Shown in pieces: positions 53,272-61,599 of a stretch of DNA of 64,000 nucleotides (positions are counted from its first letter, which is position 1; each line of letters begins with the position of its first letter). A program made the position numbers and the translations under genes. Source of the stretch: Winogradskyella sp046545555 (GTDB lineage: Bacteria; Bacteroidota; Bacteroidia; Flavobacteriales; Flavobacteriaceae); contig NZ_JBHZTH010000004.1 in assembly GCF_046545555.1 (NCBI RefSeq), positions 224,565 to 288,564 of the forward strand, read 5' to 3'. The notes beneath the pieces are model-generated. The model had not been told where the DNA came from and ran no database searches. It saw only the letters and a list, made by a program, of their open reading frames with translations.

Positions 53272-53816
53272 TGCGCATAATATCTGGTCAATTTAAAGGC
53301 AGAAGAATAACTGCACCAAAAAAATTACCCGTTCGCCCTACAACAGACATGGCAAAGGAGGCGTTGTTTAATATTTTAAATAACCTATACTACTTTGATG
53401 ATATTTCGGTTTTAGATTTATTTTCAGGAACAGGTAATATTAGTTATGAATTTGCCTCCAGAGGCACGCAACAAATTATTTCAGTTGATGATAACTACGG
53501 TTGTATCAGATTTATTAACGAGACATCAGAAGCTTTTGAAATGCCTATAAGTACTATAAAAAGTGATGTTTTTAAATTTCTTGAAAAATCAAAACAAAAG
53601 CATACTATAATATTTGCCGACCCACCTTATAATTTTGATATAGATACCTTTTCAAAAATTCCAGAATTAATATTTCAAAATCAATTATTAGAAGCTGATG
53701 GTTTATTAATTGTTGAGCATTCTAAGCATACTAGTTTAAGTCATTTAGAACATTACTCCTATTCAAAAAGCTATGGAGGTAATATGTTTAGTTTTTTCGA
53801 TTTAGAAACTGAATAA
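53271..53816 (+). CDS. rsmD: 16S rRNA (guanine-966-N2)-methyltransferase
   Basis: The 181-residue enzyme has MRIISGQFKGRRI (1-13), the conserved RPTTDMAKEALFNIL (about 22-36), the SAM motif DLFSGTGNIS (about 49-58) and the catalytic ADPPYNF (about 115-121). It methylates G966 of 16S rRNA. It is the last gene of the operon and is followed by the shared terminator with rnpB. Confidence 0.93.
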   Translation: MRIISGQFKGRRITAPKKLPVRPTTDMAKEALFNILNNLYYFDDISVLDLFSGTGNISYEFASRGTQQIISVDDNYGCIRFINETSEAFEMPISTIKSDVFKFLEKSKQKHTIIFADPPYNFDIDTFSKIPELIFQNQLLEADGLLIVEHSKHTSLSHLEHYSYSKSYGGNMFSFFDLETE

Positions 53817-53848
53817 AAAAACAATGCCTCTTGAAAATTCAAAAGGCA
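53817..53848. terminator. Bidirectional terminator of rsmD and rnpB
   Basis: TGCCTCTTGAA pairs with TTCAAAAGGCA (one mismatch). The minus strand continues into a T-run. Confidence 0.75.
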
Positions 53849-53849
53849 C

Positions 53850-54163
53850 GTTTATTTAAGTAAATCTATAAGCCGAATTCTGTACATTTTCTTTTCAGGA
53901 AATAATTTCTAGAAAAAAAAAGCCCCTATCATTTATCTGCACTTACTGTTACCAATAAGCTTTAGCTGCCTACCCTCTAACAATCGCGCGTGTACGCTCA
54001 AACGTTAGTATACATGACATTGCACCTCATAGAGTTTACCTGGTTTCACTACAGCATTACCTGTACATACTTTCTGTTGCACTTTTCCTAACCTCGCGGT
54101 TGATGGCTGTTAACCATTATGATTGCACTATGGTGTTCGGACTTTCCTACCCTAAATAAATTT
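53850..54163 (-). ncRNA. rnpB: RNase P RNA, bacterial class A
   Basis: Minus strand. The 5' conserved region appears as TAGGAAAGTCCGAACACC and the 3' one as ACAGAATTCGGCTTA (CR-I and CR-V, which pair as P4). GTGAAACC and an A-rich ACAGAAAG block are also present. The ends are set by P1: TTTATTTAGG (54160-54151) pairs with TTTATTTAAG read at 53851-53860. It is the catalytic RNA that matures tRNA 5' ends. Exact ends are approximate. Confidence 0.9.
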
Positions 54164-54190
54164 AGAATCGATAAGGCGAATTACTTAAGG

Positions 54191-54198
54191 CAAAAGTA
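54191..54198 (-). promoter_or_regulatory. -7 element of rnpB
   Basis: Minus-strand TACTTTTG matches TAnnTTTG, about 28 nt before the RNA's 5' helix. Confidence 0.5.
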
Positions 54199-54262
54199 AT
54201 GAAATTGTTAATAACTCATATTAAATTTAAGCCTTCAAAAATGGCTATTCAGAGGTAATTCT

Positions 54263-54270
54263 TAAATTTG
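54263..54270 (+). promoter_or_regulatory. -7 element of dnaX
   Basis: TAAATTTG matches TAnnTTTG, 18 nt before the ATG at 54289. Confidence 0.5.
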
Positions 54271-54288
54271 TAATTCAGTAAGTTTTCA

Positions 54289-56013
54289 ATGGAACATTTT
54301 GTAGTATCAGCACGCAAATACAGACCACAAACCTTTAAGGATGTTGTAGGTCAGCAAGCTATTACTAATACACTACTAAATGCAATTGAGAATAACCATT
54401 TAGCGCAAGCTTTATTATTTACAGGCCCTCGCGGAGTTGGTAAAACAACGTGTGCAAGGATCCTAGCTAAAATGATAAATAGTGATGGTAATACGAGTGA
54501 GGACGAAGATTTTGCCTTTAACATATTTGAGTTAGATGCTGCATCAAATAATTCTGTTGATGATATAAGAAGTTTAACAGACCAGGTAAGGATTCCTCCG
54601 CAAGTTGGTAAGTATAAAGTTTATATTATTGATGAAGTGCACATGCTGTCTCAAGCCGCCTTTAATGCATTTTTAAAGACATTAGAAGAGCCACCTAAAC
54701 ACTGCATATTTATATTGGCAACAACAGAGAAACATAAAATAATTCCTACTATTTTATCACGTTGTCAAATATTTGATTTTAAGCGTATCACTGTTACAGA
54801 CGCCAAAGACTACCTAAAATACATCGCCAAAGAACAAGAAGTAATTGCTGAAGACGATGCACTTCATATTATTGCTCAAAAGGCTGATGGTGCAATGAGA
54901 GATGCTCTTTCTATTTTTGATAGAGTAGTAAGCTTTTCTGGAAAAAACTTAACTCGACAAGCTGTTACAGAAAACTTAAACGTATTAGACTACGAAACAT
55001 ATTTCACAAGTACTGATTTTATACTAGAAAATAAGATACCTGAATTGCTTGTGCAATTCAATTCTATATTATCTAAAGGTTTTGATGGACACCATTACAT
55101 TGCAGGATTAGCTTCTCATTTTAGAGACCTAATGGTGTGTAAAAATCCTGCTACAATAGAGTTATTAGAAGTCGGTGACGATACTAAAGTAAAATACATA
55201 GAACAATGCAAGAAAACATCAAACAGCTTTTTGATGAAAGGTATACAATTAGCAAATGATTGCGACTTAAAATACAAAACTAGTAAGAACCAACGCTTAC
55301 TCGTTGAGTTAACACTTATGCAACTTGCCTCTATCACTTTTGATGGAGAAAAAAAAAACAATAAGCACTTCATAATACCACCTTCATATTTTACAGCTAA
55401 AGGCATTACTCCAATTACTATAAATAAACAAAAAGTTAAAACAAAAAAAACGTTTACTTCTGTTTCTGAGACAGAAGACATTTCTTCTAAAGAAACCATA
55501 TCGGTTGTAAGTACAGCAATTACTGCACCTAAAATAAGTATAGATAAAGGAAAAAAGTCAACATCCGGACTATCACTGAAAAGTATTAGAGAGAAAAAAG
55601 AACATTTAATTCGTCAAATGGATGTTGTCATTGATGAAGACGATTTGCCAAAAGAACCTGTGACACAAGAAGCCTTGAACCAAGCATGGAAAATTTATAC
55701 CGAGCAGATGGATAAAAAAGGTGAAAAAATTATGGCATCTATTCTACAGATGGACGCACCAAAATTAGAAGGTACAACTATCTATTTAACGTATTCAAAT
55801 AATACTAATAAAATTGAATTAGAACGCGCTGAGTTTCCTCTAATGGCTTTTTTGAAGAAAAAACTTCTTAATTACGACTTAAAGTTAGATATTACTGTTA
55901 ATGAAGAAATCGCTAAAAAATATGCATTTACTCCTCTAGAAAAGTACGAAAAACTAAAAGAGAAAAACCCAAATATAGAATTGCTTAAAAGAACATTTGG
56001 ATTAGACATTTAA
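54289..56013 (+). CDS. dnaX: DNA polymerase III clamp-loader subunit gamma/tau, without the zinc module
   Basis: The 574-residue AAA+ protein has Walker A GPRGVGKT at 46-53, Walker B IIDEVH at about 113-118, sensor 1 LATTEKHKIIPT and the SRC arginine finger. The short Cys4 zinc module, at about residues 64-79 in E. coli, is gone: the stretch is SDGNTSEDEDFAF with no Cys. The C-terminal tau-like part (about 390-574) is Lys-rich. No frameshift site is obvious. A lipoprotein gene follows after 5 nt. Confidence 0.93.
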   Translation: MEHFVVSARKYRPQTFKDVVGQQAITNTLLNAIENNHLAQALLFTGPRGVGKTTCARILAKMINSDGNTSEDEDFAFNIFELDAASNNSVDDIRSLTDQVRIPPQVGKYKVYIIDEVHMLSQAAFNAFLKTLEEPPKHCIFILATTEKHKIIPTILSRCQIFDFKRITVTDAKDYLKYIAKEQEVIAEDDALHIIAQKADGAMRDALSIFDRVVSFSGKNLTRQAVTENLNVLDYETYFTSTDFILENKIPELLVQFNSILSKGFDGHHYIAGLASHFRDLMVCKNPATIELLEVGDDTKVKYIEQCKKTSNSFLMKGIQLANDCDLKYKTSKNQRLLVELTLMQLASITFDGEKKNNKHFIIPPSYFTAKGITPITINKQKVKTKKTFTSVSETEDISSKETISVVSTAITAPKISIDKGKKSTSGLSLKSIREKKEHLIRQMDVVIDEDDLPKEPVTQEALNQAWKIYTEQMDKKGEKIMASILQMDAPKLEGTTIYLTYSNNTNKIELERAEFPLMAFLKKKLLNYDLKLDITVNEEIAKKYAFTPLEKYEKLKEKNPNIELLKRTFGLDI

Positions 56014-56018
56014 CTGAA

Positions 56019-56597
56019 ATGAGATTAATAGTATTACTTTTTATATTAATTATAGGTTTTACAAGCTGTGAAGGGAGGAAAACCCAAAGACAAGCTTTAA
56101 ATGAGGATATAGCAGAATTTAAGAAAAATATTACTATTCAAAAGGATGTTTACCAACCTGAAACATATACGGAACACGAAGTAGATACTTTGTTAAGTAA
56201 TGGATATCGGATAAGAATAAAAACCTATTCTGATATGGAAAATACTGTACTGATAACCAAAATAATAGATACTATAAATTATCAAAATCACTATAGGCAA
56301 TACAAATTCGATATTTTAATTGAGAAAGAAGGCCATTCTATCTTTAATGAATCTTTTGATAAATCAAAAATAAACACATTATTAGGAAATAATTCTAAAG
56401 GTATTAAAAACTCTTTAAACAAGAATTTTGAAAAACTAGCTATTTTAAAATCAATTCAATTAAAAGATTATATTTCTGAAGACTACGTATTAATAGATTT
56501 AGGTTATGCTATACCTGAGAAAGACATTATCGATTGGTATACTTTAAAAATTGATAAATACGGGAATAGTAGTTTTATTACAACTAAAATAAATTAA
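56019..56597 (+). CDS. Hypothetical lipoprotein (DUF4738-like)
   Basis: The 192-residue protein has a lipoprotein signal (LIIGFTSC, Cys17) and a beta-rich body with YTEHEVDTLLSNGYRIRIKTYSD-like strands (core VDTLLSNGYRIRI). It is probably a DUF4738-type lipoprotein of Bacteroidota; function unknown. It lies between dnaX and miaE with only 5 and 1 nt gaps, so it is co-transcribed with them. Confidence 0.65.
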   Translation: MRLIVLLFILIIGFTSCEGRKTQRQALNEDIAEFKKNITIQKDVYQPETYTEHEVDTLLSNGYRIRIKTYSDMENTVLITKIIDTINYQNHYRQYKFDILIEKEGHSIFNESFDKSKINTLLGNNSKGIKNSLNKNFEKLAILKSIQLKDYISEDYVLIDLGYAIPEKDIIDWYTLKIDKYGNSSFITTKIN

Positions 56598-56598
56598 A

Positions 56599-57180
56599 AT
56601 GTTAGGTCTTAAACTTCCGACAGACCCAAGATGGGTTAATATTGTCGAAAAAAATATTAAAGATATATTAATAGATCACGCCTATTGCGAACAAAAAGCG
56701 GCTAGTACAGCAATTTCATTAATTATAAGCTTTCCTGAATACACAGAACTGGTTGAAGAAATGATAGAGTTGGTGAATGAAGAAATGAGTCACTTTAAAA
56801 TGGTTTATGATCTTATCTTAGAAAAAGGTTGGATACTTGGCAGAGATCGTAAGGATGATTATGTAATAGCTCTAATACAGTTTTTTCCAAAAGGAGGAAG
56901 TAGAACCACTCAATTGGTTCATCGCCTCTTATATGCAGCCTTAATAGAAGCCAGAAGTTGTGAACGTTTTAGACTACTTTCGGAAGAATTAGAAGATAAA
57001 AAACTAGCTAAATTTTATAGAAAATTGATGATTAGTGAAGCTGGCCACTATACGATGTTTTTAAATTTTGCAAGAAAATATGGTGATCGAAATGAAGTTG
57101 ATAAAAAATGGCAACAATTACTCGAGTTTGAAGCAGAAATTATGAAAGGATTAAGCAATAAAGAATCAATTCATGGATAA
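56599..57180 (+). CDS. miaE: tRNA-(ms2io6A)-hydroxylase
   Basis: The 193-residue diiron enzyme has the helix pairs DHAYCEQKAA (about 25-34), NEEMSHFKM (about 57-65), EARSCERF and SEAGHYTMF, which supply the ferritin-like Glu/His ligands. It hydroxylates the isopentenyl group of modified adenosine 37 in tRNA. Length matches the family. Confidence 0.93.
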   Translation: MLGLKLPTDPRWVNIVEKNIKDILIDHAYCEQKAASTAISLIISFPEYTELVEEMIELVNEEMSHFKMVYDLILEKGWILGRDRKDDYVIALIQFFPKGGSRTTQLVHRLLYAALIEARSCERFRLLSEELEDKKLAKFYRKLMISEAGHYTMFLNFARKYGDRNEVDKKWQQLLEFEAEIMKGLSNKESIHG

Positions 57181-57211
57181 AAAAAGCCTCAACTGATGTT
57201 GAGGCTTTTTT
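57181..57211. terminator. Bidirectional terminator
   Basis: AAAAAGCCTCAAC pairs with GTTGAGGCTTTTT (13 bp, 4-nt loop) between the convergent miaE and porin-like genes. Confidence 0.9.
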
Positions 57212-57231
57212 TAATATATATTTTCCTTTTT

Positions 57232-57762
57232 CTAAATCTTTATTCCAAAACCAAACTGCATTACATGGTTTTTCGCCTCAAAAGATGTGATATCTTCATT
57301 TAGTATATTTGACAAGCCATAAGAAAAGCGAGCATCTACAAACAACTCGCTTGTAATCATATATTCTGCTCCTATAACACCAGAAAATGCTAGCGTATTA
57401 AATAAGTCTTCATTTTCCCAAGTCTTTAATGCAATTTGCGGACCTGCGCCAAAAGATAAACGGTCTGTAACAGATAGCTTTAATAGGATAGGCAATTGTA
57501 AATAATCAGCTCTTATATCCTCATCTTTACCACCTTCGGCGGACCACTGAAGTTCAGTAGTTAAGGTTATATTTTCAGATAAATTAAAATCAACAAAACC
57601 AGCAAAAGCGAAACCATTACGGTGTTGATTGACAAAATTTGGTGCTGGTTCAAAATCTAAATTAGAGACATTTAAAGCTCCTCTAACTCCATATTGTATG
57701 TCTTGTGAGAAACTGAATGATGCAGCGCTTATAAAAAGCAGTATTAGTAATTGTTTTTTCAT
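57232..57762 (-). CDS. Outer-membrane beta-barrel protein (PorT/OmpA-like barrel)
   Basis: The 176-residue protein has a signal peptide (MKKQLLILLF... ending FSFSQ) and eight or so amphipathic strands with YGVRGALNVSNLDF at the N-terminus and HVMQFGFGIKI as the last strand. It fits the small outer-membrane barrel family of Bacteroidota (outer_membrane_beta-barrel/PorT type). The ATG at 57762 begins the signal peptide; the TTG at 57771 is nine bases upstream. A -7 box is at 57809-57816. Confidence 0.8.
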   Translation of the reverse strand: MKKQLLILLFISAASFSFSQDIQYGVRGALNVSNLDFEPAPNFVNQHRNGFAFAGFVDFNLSENITLTTELQWSAEGGKDEDIRADYLQLPILLKLSVTDRLSFGAGPQIALKTWENEDLFNTLAFSGVIGAEYMITSELFVDARFSYGLSNILNEDITSFEAKNHVMQFGFGIKI

Positions 57763-57808
57763 AATATTCAATTTGAGGTATTAGCATTTCTTTAAACTAA
57801 TTATTAGT

Positions 57809-57816
57809 CAAAGATA
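57809..57816 (-). promoter_or_regulatory. -7 element of the outer-membrane barrel gene
   Basis: Minus-strand TATCTTTG matches TAnnTTTG, leader about 40 nt. Confidence 0.55.
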
Positions 57817-57841
57817 TATAAAAAGTACAAAATTGCTAAAA

Positions 57842-58747
57842 TTAGACTAAAATACTCGATACAGTTTCGTGGTAAATACTTTTTATAATACCGTCGGATA
57901 AACCAATTTTTGGAACATAGATATCTTTCGCCCCACTCCACTTCATTGCAGATAAATATATACGAGTTGCTGGTATAATTACATCAGCTCTATCTTGGTT
58001 AAGGTTTAATTTAGTAATACGCTCTTCGTAAGAATAGTTCTGAAGCATTTTATAGTAACTAGTTAAATAAAAATAGGTCAATGGCTTGCCAGCATCTTTA
58101 CCAGAAATCTTAAAAATCTTATTGATATTACCACCAGAACCGATGAGCTCTATTTTATAATATTCTTTTGTATTTTCTTTAACCCATTGCTCTAATTCTC
58201 GCCATGTTTCATTTTTTACGATATCATTTAAGAGTCTTACCGTACCTATTTTAAAAGATTTTGATTTAATTTTTACTCCATTGTTAATAATAGAAAATTC
58301 AGTACTACCACCTCCCACATCTACATACAAATATGTTTTATTAGGGTCAATAAATCTATGCAAATCTGTCTCTGCAATTATTGCCGCTTCTTCTTCACCA
58401 TCAATAATATCAATTTTAATATTACATTTTTTTGAAATCATATCAACAAGTGGAGCACTGTTTTTTGCTTCTCGCATAGCCGATGTTGCACACGCTTTGT
58501 AACGGACTATACCATGAGATTTCATTATTAAACTAAATGCAGTCATTGTATCAACCATTCTATTCTGATTATATTCTGATATTTCTCCATTTAGGAATAC
58601 ATCAGAACCCAATCTAATCGGCACACGTACTAACGAATTTTTTTTAAATATTACAGGCTCATCATCTTGCTCAATAATATTAGATATTAATAATCTTACA
58701 GCATTAGATCCTATATCTATTGCTGCATATTTCTGAATCTTCAGCAT
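57842..58747 (-). CDS. ppx: Exopolyphosphatase (Ppx/GppA family)
   Basis: The 301-residue ASKHA-fold enzyme has AAIDIGSNAVRLLI (about 8-21) and YVDVGGGSTEFSI (about 141-153), the two phosphate-binding motifs. It is short, like the Bacteroidota Ppx proteins with only the catalytic domains. It degrades polyphosphate and perhaps pppGpp. It starts 1 nt after the ppk1 stop. Confidence 0.9.
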   Translation of the reverse strand: MLKIQKYAAIDIGSNAVRLLISNIIEQDDEPVIFKKNSLVRVPIRLGSDVFLNGEISEYNQNRMVDTMTAFSLIMKSHGIVRYKACATSAMREAKNSAPLVDMISKKCNIKIDIIDGEEEAAIIAETDLHRFIDPNKTYLYVDVGGGSTEFSIINNGVKIKSKSFKIGTVRLLNDIVKNETWRELEQWVKENTKEYYKIELIGSGGNINKIFKISGKDAGKPLTYFYLTSYYKMLQNYSYEERITKLNLNQDRADVIIPATRIYLSAMKWSGAKDIYVPKIGLSDGIIKSIYHETVSSILV

Positions 58748-58748
58748 A

Positions 58749-60800
58749 CTATCCTTCTAGTTTGTTTATATAATATTTATAAGTATCGTATTGCGCTCTT
58801 ATCATTTTCTTATCATTATTAACATATTTATTATCCTGGTCTTTATTAATAATGCGCGCTTTCACATTATCATTCCAACAGATATCATATAATTGTTGTA
58901 ACTCTTGCTTTATATCTTCATCATATACTGGGCAACTAACTTCTACTCTATTATCAATATTCCTGGTCATCCAATCTGCTGATGAAATATAAATTTTTGG
59001 ATCATCATTGTTAGAAAATATGTATAACCTTGTATGCTCTAAGAATTTGTCTATAATACTAATAATTTCAATATTTTCGCTCATGCCTTTAACTCCAGGA
59101 ACCAGACAACAAAGGCCTCTTACTATCATTTGCACTTTAACACCTGCTCTACTAGCTTCATATAGTTTGTCAATCATTTTATAACTACTTATGCTATTCA
59201 TTTTCAATTTAATGAATGCATTTTTACCGCTTTTAGCATTAGTTATTTCGTTGTCAATGAGTGCAAATAATTTTGATTTTGTATAATGTGGTGACGTAAT
59301 TATGTGCTTATATCTATTCACCTTATAATTCACCTCAAAAAAGTTAAAAACCTTATTTACGTCTTTTAATATTTTTGAATTGGCTGTTAATAATGTAAAA
59401 TCAGTATAAATTTTTGCCGTAGACTCATTAAAATTTCCTGTACTTATAAAACCATAGCGCACTAATTTATCTTTCTCCTCTCTCTCAATTACACACATCT
59501 TACAATGCACTTTTAATCCAGGAACACCAAAAAGCATTTTTACACCTGCATCTTGCATTTGCTCTGCATAATTAATGTTTGCCTCCTCATCAAATCGCGC
59601 TCTAAGCTCTATAGATACAGTAACTTTTTTACCATTTTTAGCAGCATTTATAAGAGAACTAGCTACGTGAGATATTTGTGCAAGTCTATAAATTGTAATT
59701 TTTATTGTTTTAACCTTTGGATCTAATGCCGCTTCTCTTAAAAATTTTACGATATAAGAAAAGGTATGATAAGGTGTATAAACCAAAAAGTCCTTATTTG
59801 CGATAGTTTTAAAAATACTTTCCTCAAAACTAAGTCCTTTAACTGGTAGGGGTTTTATTTTAGAATAAAGCAAATCAGTTCTTCCAAGACTAGGAAAATC
59901 CATATAATCTCTTCTATTATGATAACGCCCGCCTGGTATTATACTGTCTGTAGACTCTATTTCCATGCGCTCTAGAAGAAAACTAAGTGTTTTTTTATCA
60001 ATATTTTTATCATATACAAAGCGCACAGGATCGCCACTTTGTCTATCCTTTACACTTTCTGATAACTTATCAATAAAACTTTTACTTAAGTCACTATCAA
60101 AATCTAGCTCACCATCTCTGGTTATTTTAATCATATGAGCAGATATGGTGTCGTAATTAAAAATATTAAATATATCATTTAAGCAGTAGCGCAGAACATC
60201 GTCTAACATTATAATATAGTTCGTATTATTTCTGCTAGGTAAAACAACAAAACGATCCATTGCTTTAGATATCTCAATAAGCGCATATTGATCAACATCA
60301 GAGTTAGACATTTTAACTGTTAAATAAGCTGCACTATCTTTAAGTTCTGGAAGGTCAATATCTTCATTAAGTATAATAACGACCAATGCAGGACTGATTT
60401 CTTGGTAAAAGTAGTTTTTCAAAAAAACTTCCTGTTCACTATCAATAGCAGTCTCTGTAATAATATGAATATTTTCTTCTTCTAGTTGAGTTGTAATTGA
60501 TTGTAAAATTTCGAGACTTTCACTTTGTTGCTCAATTACAATTTTTGTAATTTCTTCTAAAAGTTCACTTGCTTTAATACCACCTAATTCACTCTTAGCT
60601 CCTTTACCAGCTTCGTCAATGCGTTTAACTGTTGCATAGCGTACTTTAAAAAACTCATCTAGATTATTAGAAAATATTCCTAGGAATCGTAAACGCTCTA
60701 TCAAAGGTACGTTCTCATCAGCGGCTTCTTGTAATACTCTTGCATTAAATTGCAACCAACTTAATTCTCTATTTATATAAACGTTTTTGTCTTTTGTCAT
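58749..60800 (-). CDS. ppk1: Polyphosphate kinase 1
   Basis: The 683-residue enzyme makes polyphosphate from ATP. It has YINRELSWLQFNARVL (8-23), a PLD-like catalytic pair with His432 in LKVHCK and His589 in LEHTRLY, and SSADWMTRN. The His of the first motif is the phosphorylated residue in E. coli (His435). The position equivalent to E. coli His454 is Phe451 in YGFISTGN. It overlaps the SixA-like gene by 4 nt (ATGA) and is followed by ppx. Confidence 0.93.
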   Translation of the reverse strand: MTKDKNVYINRELSWLQFNARVLQEAADENVPLIERLRFLGIFSNNLDEFFKVRYATVKRIDEAGKGAKSELGGIKASELLEEITKIVIEQQSESLEILQSITTQLEEENIHIITETAIDSEQEVFLKNYFYQEISPALVVIILNEDIDLPELKDSAAYLTVKMSNSDVDQYALIEISKAMDRFVVLPSRNNTNYIIMLDDVLRYCLNDIFNIFNYDTISAHMIKITRDGELDFDSDLSKSFIDKLSESVKDRQSGDPVRFVYDKNIDKKTLSFLLERMEIESTDSIIPGGRYHNRRDYMDFPSLGRTDLLYSKIKPLPVKGLSFEESIFKTIANKDFLVYTPYHTFSYIVKFLREAALDPKVKTIKITIYRLAQISHVASSLINAAKNGKKVTVSIELRARFDEEANINYAEQMQDAGVKMLFGVPGLKVHCKMCVIEREEKDKLVRYGFISTGNFNESTAKIYTDFTLLTANSKILKDVNKVFNFFEVNYKVNRYKHIITSPHYTKSKLFALIDNEITNAKSGKNAFIKLKMNSISSYKMIDKLYEASRAGVKVQMIVRGLCCLVPGVKGMSENIEIISIIDKFLEHTRLYIFSNNDDPKIYISSADWMTRNIDNRVEVSCPVYDEDIKQELQQLYDICWNDNVKARIINKDQDNKYVNNDKKMIRAQYDTYKYYINKLEG

Positions 60801-61285
60801 TCTTTTAATTCCTTTGGAATAATTATAAGTTCAGTAGTTCCTTGTTTAAGTTCTTCCCATTTATCAATTTCAAATTTAAGCTTTACCAAACCAGCCGTTG
60901 GTAAATTTAAAATAGAGCTATCTCCATATAAATTGGTTATTGATGTAAATGCGTGATTATGACCAAATATCATAATTTCATTAATATTATCTGGTAATTT
61001 TTTAATAAATGATATCACATTCTCACCTCCAAAATCATATAAATCACTCACTATGATTTCAGAATTTTCTGATAATTTAAACCGATTTATAAATATTTTA
61101 CAAGTTTCTAGGGCTCTTTTGGCCGAACTCGAGAAAATTCTTTCTGGCACGCTATTATTGAGAATATAATGGGTTGCAACGCGTTTAGCATCAGACTTAC
61201 CTCTTGATTTTAAAGGTCTTTCTTCGTCACTTACGTTATGTTCCCATGAGGATTTTCCGTGTCTTACTAAGATGATTTTTTTCAT
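60797..61285 (-). CDS. SixA-like phosphohistidine phosphatase
   Basis: The 162-residue histidine phosphatase has VRHGKSSW at 6-13 (catalytic His), SSSAKRALET (second Arg) and FGHNHAFT (second His). SixA removes phosphate from protein histidines. It is the first gene of an operon with ppk1 and ppx, and a His phosphatase beside a His-phosphorylated enzyme is a suggestive pairing. The ATG at 61285 is used; TTG at 61318 is upstream. Confidence 0.85.
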   Translation of the reverse strand: MKKIILVRHGKSSWEHNVSDEERPLKSRGKSDAKRVATHYILNNSVPERIFSSSAKRALETCKIFINRFKLSENSEIIVSDLYDFGGENVISFIKKLPDNINEIMIFGHNHAFTSITNLYGDSSILNLPTAGLVKLKFEIDKWEELKQGTTELIIIPKELKE

Positions 61286-61318
61286 AAAATATCGATTAAA
61301 TGCAAATTTTTTCGACAA

Positions 61319-61599
61319 AATGTTGCTTATTTCCGTTTTAACGATTAAATTGCCGCTTTAACTCGAATGTTTGTTTATGATTTAAGTTATAAGTTCTTTT
61401 GTTTCGTGTAAAATTAATGTAAATGACCCCAAATCTAAAATATATTAATCCATTCTATATTACATTTACGTTAATTGTACTTCCCTCTTTTTAGCAAAAA
61501 AACAAATAACAATGCTGTTAAATCTTCAATAGGTTTTACTACAAAAATTGTAGTTTAAAATATTAGTGCTTTAACAACATCGTAGACATTATAGTTATT
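61319..61599. other. Intergenic region before the adhesin gene
   Basis: AT-rich. The inverted repeat AATTAATGTAAATG (61412-61425) and CATTTACGTTAATT (61463-61476) matches at 13 of 14 positions with a 37-nt spacer. I see no promoter of the TAnnTTTG type close to the adhesin start and no further gene. Confidence 0.4.

Noticed and set aside
40131..61474. Twelve-base match CATTTACGTTAA at 40131 and 61463 as a dispersed regulatory site
   Set aside because: In a window of this size, many 12-mers recur by chance.
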